From Candidatus Methylomirabilota bacterium (lineage in GTDB: Bacteria; Methylomirabilota; Methylomirabilia; Rokubacteriales; CSP1-6): DNA of 45,235 nt. A program made the translations under genes and the position numbers. The stretch spans positions 1 to 45,235 of the forward strand of contig DASYUQ010000216.1 in the NCBI GenBank assembly GCA_036001065.1, written 5' to 3'. The notes beneath the pieces are model-generated. The model made no database searches and was not told the origin of the DNA. It worked only from the letters and a program-made list of their open reading frames with translations. This document shows, in pieces, positions 41,365-45,235 of the stretch (position 1 is its first letter; every line of letters begins with the position of its first letter).

Positions 41365-41814
41365 TCAGATCGCCTCCGCGGGCTCCTTGCCGGCGACCTG
41401 CTTCAGCCCTTTGCTGAAACGCCCCGCGTGCGACTTCTCCGCCTTGGCGAGGGTCTCGAACCATTCCGCCACCTCGGGAAATCCCTCTTCGCGGGCGGTC
41501 TTGGCCATGCCCGGATACATCTGGGTGTACTCGTAGGTCTCGCCCTCGACGGCCGACTTCAGATTCAGCTCGGTCCTGCCGAACGGCACGCTGGTGACCG
41601 GGTCGCCCACCTGCCTGAGGAAGTCGAGGTGGCCGAAGGCGTGGCCGGTCTCCGCGTCGGCGGTGTCCTTGAAGAGGCCCGCGATGTCGGGGAACCCTTC
41701 GATGTCGGCGACCCGCGCGAAGTAGAGGTAGCGTCGGTTCGCCTGTGACTCGCCGGCGAACGCTTCCTTCAGGTTCTCGAGGCTCTTAGTCCCATTGAGG
41801 CCTTTGCCGGGCAT
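41365..41814 (-). CDS. rbr: Rubrerythrin (ferritin-like domain only)
   Basis: 149 residues from the ATG at 41814. Di-iron ligands are in [42 protein letters not shown] and [10 protein letters not shown]. The usual C-terminal rubredoxin domain (two CXXC) is absent, so it needs an outside electron donor. It reduces hydrogen peroxide. The gene overlaps the 3' end of fur by 29 bases. Confidence 0.9.
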   Translation of the reverse strand: MPGKGLNGTKSLENLKEAFAGESQANRRYLYFARVADIEGFPDIAGLFKDTADAETGHAFGHLDFLRQVGDPVTSVPFGRTELNLKSAVEGETYEYTQMYPGMAKTAREEGFPEVAEWFETLAKAEKSHAGRFSKGLKQVAGKEPAEAI

Positions 41815-42295
41815 ATGTCCTCCTTGTCGGTGATGGGTTTCCGGATGAGCCGCCGCCCGCGCGACAGCGGGCGCAGCGGCCGTAGAACTCGATGCGGTGA
41901 TCGAGCACCTCGAAGCCCGTGGTCGAGCGTAGAGCCCGGCGCACCCCGCCGCCCGCCCGCGGCGGCACGTCGTAGATGCGCCCGCAGACCACGCACGTGA
42001 AGTGATCGTGCGCCGCCGTCTTGCCATCGAACCGCATGCCCGCCACATCGGGCCGCTCCGTCAGCAGCCCCTGGGCGGCGAGCACCCTCAGATTCCGGTA
42101 GACGGTCGCCAGGCTCACCCCCGGCAGCCGGCGCCGCACGAGGCGATACACCAGGGCCGCCGACGGGTGGGCGTCGGTGGCTCGCACCACGTCGAGGATG
42201 ATCCGGCGGGGCTCGGTCAGACGCAGCCCCCGCGCGCGCAGAGTGTCCCGCGTCCGGACGGCAGCGTCGGCGGCGTGCGGTCGTATCGGCCTCAT
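41786..42295 (-). CDS. Fur/PerR family metalloregulator
   Basis: 169 residues from the ATG at 42295 (a TTG at 42319 lies inside the operator and is unlikely). Winged helix with LRLTEPRRIILDVVRATDAH and GVSLATVYRNLRVLAAQGLL; metal site HDHFTCVVCGRIYDV; second CXXC in GRCARC. With rubrerythrin directly behind it, a PerR-like peroxide sensor is favoured over iron-sensing Fur. The last 25 or so residues have no family counterpart and overlap rbr. Confidence 0.85.
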   Translation of the reverse strand: MRPIRPHAADAAVRTRDTLRARGLRLTEPRRIILDVVRATDAHPSAALVYRLVRRRLPGVSLATVYRNLRVLAAQGLLTERPDVAGMRFDGKTAAHDHFTCVVCGRIYDVPPRAGGGVRRALRSTTGFEVLDHRIEFYGRCARCRAGGGSSGNPSPTRRTYARQRPQWD

Positions 42296-42303
42296 CGTCT
42301 TTT

Positions 42304-42318
42304 TAGGAATGATTCTCA
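42304..42318. promoter_or_regulatory. Fur/PerR-box-like operator
   Basis: On the minus strand TGAGAATCATTCCTA has a perfect core dyad GAAT-C-ATTC and the 7-1-7 spacing of Fur-family boxes. It lies about 10-24 bases past the predicted transcription start, so bound regulator would block its own operon. Confidence 0.6.
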
Positions 42319-42333
42319 AAAACAGCAGACGGG

Positions 42334-42363
42334 ATTGTAGCCACGAGGGAAGGCGGCTGTCAA
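42334..42363 (-). promoter_or_regulatory. Promoter of the fur-rubrerythrin operon
   Basis: TTGACA (42358-42363), 18 bases, TACAAT (42334-42339): the best sigma-70-type match in the window. Confidence 0.75.
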
Positions 42364-42388
42364 CCGATGCGGACCGCGGTCGGAGGGA

Positions 42389-42478
42389 CTAGTGCCGTTC
42401 CAACTTGTTGATACTAAATCTGTCCACGAACGACGTACACGGTGCCTTCCTAGGCGCGAATAGTTGGAACGGCACTAG
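42389..42478 (-). repeat. 90-bp CTAG inverted-repeat element, complete copy
   Basis: Ends CTAGTGCCGTTCCAACT and its complement. It lies between the fur promoter and the end of the receiver gene, whose TAG stop (42475-42477) is inside the element's terminal CTAG. Confidence 0.85.
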
Positions 42479-42840
42479 GCGGTGGCCAGGTGCGCCGCCA
42501 CGACGTGCAGCACGTCGCCGACGCTGAACGGCTTGCGGATCACCGGCAGCGAACCGGCCGGGTCGTCCAGCTCGCCGGTCAGGAGGATGATGCGATTGGC
42601 CAGCCTCGGATGCCGGCGGGCGATCTCCCCGTTGAGCGTCGTGCCCGAGCACCCGGGCAGGCGCAGATCCGAGATCACCAGGTCGTAGGGGCAGCACGCC
42701 ACCGCATCCAGGGCGTCCTCGCCGGAGGCGACGGCATCGACGTCGTAGCCGACCCCGGTCAGCAGCTCGGCGACGACGTCCTGCACGTCGGCCTCGTCGT
42801 CGACGAGCAGAATCCGCGGGCGAGTGGTGGCGGCGGCCAC
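42475..42840 (-). CDS. Single-domain response regulator
   Basis: 121 residues, receiver only: RILLVDDEADVQDVV, phospho-Asp in LVISDLRLPGCSG, Thr in IILLTGELDD, Lys in VIRKPF. The loop between Thr and Lys is shorter than usual (DDPAGSLPV), a form seen in receivers attached to hybrid kinases. Last gene of the sigma-54-driven group 43544-42475, 18 bases after the gene before it. Confidence 0.85.
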   Translation of the reverse strand: MAAATTRPRILLVDDEADVQDVVAELLTGVGYDVDAVASGEDALDAVACCPYDLVISDLRLPGCSGTTLNGEIARRHPRLANRIILLTGELDDPAGSLPVIRKPFSVGDVLHVVAAHLATA

Positions 42841-42858
42841 TTCAGTGCCAGCCCCTCT

Positions 42859-43176
42859 TCAGTCCCTCGGCACCGGGCGCAGGCGGAGCCGCGCCGATTC
42901 GAAGTCGATGACCCGGGCCGGCCGAGCCCGGCGGGGCCGGGACGGCACGATCAGCTCCACCGCGTCCTCGAAGAGCGCCCCGTAATCGCCGGGGGCCAGG
43001 CGGTAGCGCGGGCGGCGGAGAATCCCTCGCACCTCCGCGACGGCCAGTCGCAGGCGCCACCACGCGGTCTGTAGGCGGCTCCAGAGGGTCGGCCACTCGG
43101 GCTCGACGGACGCCGGCGCTGGCGACTCCGGCCTGGGGAGATAGTAGACGTTCGAGTCGATCAGGATGCCGTTCAT
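42859..43176 (-). CDS. Hypothetical protein, 105 residues
   Basis: Not recognised. Begins MNGILIDSNVYYLPRPE, followed by a Trp-rich helix (WPTLWSRLQTAWWRLRLAVA) and a C-terminal half rich in Arg and Pro with DYGALFEDAVELIVP. No signal peptide. ATGA overlap with the gene upstream. Confidence 0.55.
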   Translation of the reverse strand: MNGILIDSNVYYLPRPESPAPASVEPEWPTLWSRLQTAWWRLRLAVAEVRGILRRPRYRLAPGDYGALFEDAVELIVPSRPRRARPARVIDFESARLRLRPVPRD

Positions 43177-43544
43177 CTGAGCCCCCGTTCCTCCATGAGC
43201 GCAGTCACTTGGCGCAGCGTCCCCCGCAAGACGTCGTCGAGCGCCGTCTTGACCCGGTAGGCCTCGATCATCGCTGCCACGCGCCCGCGATCGGAGTCCG
43301 CCTCCATCGCGCCGGCCTCCGTCGCCGCGGCCCGGGAGGTGAGGATCAGGCGCGCCTCGGCCAGCGAGGCCAGCGCCGACCCCGTCGCCTCGATCTGCGC
43401 CCTCACGGCCTCGGGACGGAGGGCCGGCTCGGCGATCAGGACGCGTGGGCGCCAGGCGCCGGGCGTCATCGTCTTGGCCAGGAGGATTTCCGGGCGCCAC
43501 AGCGTGATCCCGGAAGCCCGGGACTTGAGCGGCTGCTGCGGCAT
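43173..43544 (-). CDS. Hypothetical helical protein, 123 residues
   Basis: Not recognised. Rich in Ala, Arg and Leu, probably helical after residue 45 (RPEAVRAQIEATGSALASLA). The frame opens at 43583, but that ATG would leave a leader of only about five bases after the sigma-54 start, so the ATG at 43544 is preferred; an ATG at 43469 is also possible. First gene of the sigma-54-driven group. Confidence 0.5.
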   Translation of the reverse strand: MPQQPLKSRASGITLWRPEILLAKTMTPGAWRPRVLIAEPALRPEAVRAQIEATGSALASLAEARLILTSRAAATEAGAMEADSDRGRVAAMIEAYRVKTALDDVLRGTLRQVTALMEERGLR

Positions 43545-43598
43545 GTCGATCGCGGCTTTCGGGCGCGGCCTGATCACATCCATGATGCGGATGTCTTA

Positions 43599-43614
43599 GG
43601 CAACTCAGGTGCCA
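43599..43614 (-). promoter_or_regulatory. Sigma-54 (-24/-12) promoter after the second NtrC-type regulator
   Basis: On the minus strand TGGCACCTGAGTTGCC fits TGGCAC-N5-TTGC without mismatch. The predicted start is near 43589, reading into the genes at 43544, 42859 and 42475. Confidence 0.78.
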
Positions 43615-43698
43615 CAGCCGCGGACCCTCTAACGGCAGGATATTACAGGGATTGGGAAAGGGTGAAGTTCGCGCGGGTAGGAGAACGTCCCTGGCGCC

Positions 43699-43711
43699 GG
43701 GAGTTTCTCCC
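43699..43711. promoter_or_regulatory. Small dyad between the regulator and its sigma-54 promoter
   Basis: GGGAG-TTT-CTCCC, a perfect 5-3-5 dyad about 116 bases upstream of the predicted start. It could be an enhancer site or a short terminator for the regulator gene. Confidence 0.35.
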
Positions 43712-43719
43712 TGACGAAT

Positions 43720-45078
43720 TTAGGCGGAGCGGGTCAGCCCGAAATCGCGGATCTTCTTGTTCAGCGTCTTGATGTCGACGTCGAGCACGCGGGCGGCCTG
43801 CGCCTTGTTCCAGCCCGTCGCCTGCAGCACGCGCTCGACGTGACGGCGCTCCATATCCTGGAGCGATACGAGCGTCGCGTCGACCGGCTCGGCGGTCACG
43901 CGCGGGGCCGAGGCCAGCTCCGTCGGCAGGCCGCCCACCTGCACCTCGTCCCCCTCGTGGAGGATGAGCAGGCGCTCGATCAGATTGCGGAGCTCGCGGA
44001 TGTTGCCGGGCCAGTCGTACTGCATGAGCCGCTCCATGGCTCCCGCCGAGAACCGCAGCGTCTTGCCGCCCCGGGCCCCCGGCGCGGCGAAGTACTGGAC
44101 CAGCAGCGGGATGTCGGACCGGCGGCGGCGCAGCGGCGGCACCGGGACCGTGATCGTGCTCACGCGGTAGAAGAGATCCCAGCGGAACCGCCCCTCGGCG
44201 GCCTCGCGGCTGAGGTCCTTGTTGGTGGCGGCCACGATGCGCACGTCGACATGGAAGGCGCGCTCCTCCCCGACCCGGCGCACTTCGCCCGAGTCGAGCA
44301 CGCGCAGCAGCCGCACCTGCATGGCCGGCGACATCTCGCCGATCTCGTCCAGGAAAAGCGTTCCGCCGTCGGCCGCCTCGAACAGCCCCACCCGGGAGGC
44401 GACGGCGCCGGTGAACGCGCCGCGCTTGTGGCCGAACAGCTCCGTCTCCAGCAGTGTGTCCGGCAGCGCGCCGCAGTTGACCGAGACGAACGGCCGTCCG
44501 GCCCGCCGGCTCTTGAGGTGGATGGTGCGGGCCACCAATTCCTTGCCGGTGCCACTCTCGCCCTGGACGAGCACGGGGCTGTCGCTGGCCGCCACCCGCC
44601 CGATCATCGAGGCGAGCTCCTGCATCTCGGGCGTCTGGCCGATGACTTGGGGCATGCCGTCACGCCGGGTCATCACCTCTTTGAGGGCCGAGTTCTCGCG
44701 GCGCAGCGTCTTCTTCTCGGCGGCCTTGCCGATGATCTCGACCAGCTCGGCGTTGCGCCACGGCTTGGTGACGAAGTCGTAGGCGCCCAGGCGCATCGCC
44801 TCCACGGCGGTCTCTACGTCGGCGTTCCCGGTCAGCACGATGAACTCGGAGTCGACCTCGGACTCGCGCGCCCAGCGCAGAATGTCGAGTCCGGAGGCAT
44901 CGGGCAGCTTGATGTCGACCAGCGCGACGTCGAAGGCCTGGCGACCGAGCAGCGCCATCGCCTCGGCGCCGGAGGTCGCCTCGGCGGTGGTGAACCCGCT
45001 CTTGCCGAGCACCCGGTGGAGCAGGGAGCGGACCTCAGGATCGTCGTCAACCACCGCCACCTGAATGCGGTTGGCCAT
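43720..45078 (-). CDS. Sigma-54-dependent response regulator, NtrC family
   Basis: 452 residues: receiver (phospho-Asp55 in [10 protein letters not shown], Lys105 in VTKPW), AAA+ domain (about 145-375; Walker A GESGTGKE at 173-180, GAFTGA at 220-225, [12 protein letters not shown]), Fis-type HTH at the C-terminus ([20 protein letters not shown]). Activates sigma-54 promoters; the element at 43599 directly downstream is the likely target. Divergent from uvrA with 54 bases between. No cognate kinase in view. Confidence 0.92.
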   Translation of the reverse strand: MANRIQVAVVDDDPEVRSLLHRVLGKSGFTTAEATSGAEAMALLGRQAFDVALVDIKLPDASGLDILRWARESEVDSEFIVLTGNADVETAVEAMRLGAYDFVTKPWRNAELVEIIGKAAEKKTLRRENSALKEVMTRRDGMPQVIGQTPEMQELASMIGRVAASDSPVLVQGESGTGKELVARTIHLKSRRAGRPFVSVNCGALPDTLLETELFGHKRGAFTGAVASRVGLFEAADGGTLFLDEIGEMSPAMQVRLLRVLDSGEVRRVGEERAFHVDVRIVAATNKDLSREAAEGRFRWDLFYRVSTITVPVPPLRRRRSDIPLLVQYFAAPGARGGKTLRFSAGAMERLMQYDWPGNIRELRNLIERLLILHEGDEVQVGGLPTELASAPRVTAEPVDATLVSLQDMERRHVERVLQATGWNKAQAARVLDVDIKTLNKKIRDFGLTRSA

Positions 45079-45132
45079 GTGGCGCCATCATAGCACTTCC
45101 AGTAAGATATCGACCTCAGGAGGATTTCCCGG

Positions 45133-45235
45133 ATGCCGCGCCCCCTGGGACTCCTCATCGAAGGAGCCCGACAGAACAACCTCAAGAACATCTCGCTCGA
45201 GATTCCCCACGACCGTCTCACCGTCATCACCGGGG
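45133..45235 (+). CDS. uvrA: UvrA excinuclease subunit, N-terminal fragment (runs off the window)
   Basis: The first 34 codons read [19 protein letters not shown] and RLTVITG, the conserved UvrA start up to just before Walker A. It is the damage-recognising ATPase of nucleotide excision repair. AGGAGG lies upstream of the ATG. The gene continues past the window end. Confidence 0.85.
   Translation, partial: MPRPLGLLIEGARQNNLKNISLEIPHDRLTVITG

Overview
The window is GC-rich bacterial chromosome, densely coded, with many ATGA, GTGA and TAG/GTG overlaps between consecutive genes and frequent GTG or TTG starts. Stacked TRAP and ABC uptake genes, sigma-54 regulators, small Arg-rich hypotheticals and the GC bias suggest an uncultivated soil or groundwater lineage. 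Candidatus Rokubacteria (Methylomirabilota) or a deltaproteobacterium-like group would fit, but no marker here settles it. There is one tRNA, no rRNA and no CRISPR array.

Layout. 1-4.1 kb: a sugar-type ABC uptake operon (Tat-exported binding protein, two permeases, no ATPase) with a cupin protein. 4.1-11.3 kb: a TRAP locus with one DctP and three DctQ-DctM pairs, plus the last codons of a fourth DctM. 11.4-22.6 kb: mostly plus-strand metabolism (cytochrome c, FAH-family enzyme, phosphoglycerate mutase, membrane-anchored trehalose-6-phosphate synthase, aspartase/fumarase family, MgtE, methyltransferase, hydrolase). 22.6-24.9 kb: a GYD protein, then a four-gene nuclease operon behind a sigma-54 promoter. 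25-36 kb: a long minus-strand run from a crotonase-family gene through a glycosyltransferase, two PTPS/QueD paralogues, a GTP cyclohydrolase I carrying a full-length intein, an SDR, an IscA/HesB protein, a MoaD-MoaE fusion, TilS and HtrA to an NtrC-type regulator. 36-45.2 kb: receiver proteins (one with its core deleted), DUF1328/CsbD stress genes behind another sigma-54 promoter, a tRNA, an acidic protein, a urate-oxidase-N-type membrane protein, a cytochrome c/DUF3501/GlpC-like cluster, Fur-rubrerythrin, a sigma-54-driven operon of unknowns plus a receiver, a second NtrC-type regulator and the start of uvrA.

Three themes stand out. (1) A 90-bp element with 17-bp terminal inverted repeats and CTAG ends occurs three times complete and once as an end; in three of these four places its terminal CTAG is also the TAG stop codon of the adjacent gene. 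(2) Both NtrC-type regulators are followed at once by a -24/-12 promoter driving an operon of mostly unknown genes, and a third such promoter precedes DUF1328/CsbD. (3) GT, PTPS, PTPS, FolE and SDR together look like a pathway to a glycosylated tetrahydropterin, with the FolE intein placed immediately before the zinc-binding cysteine.
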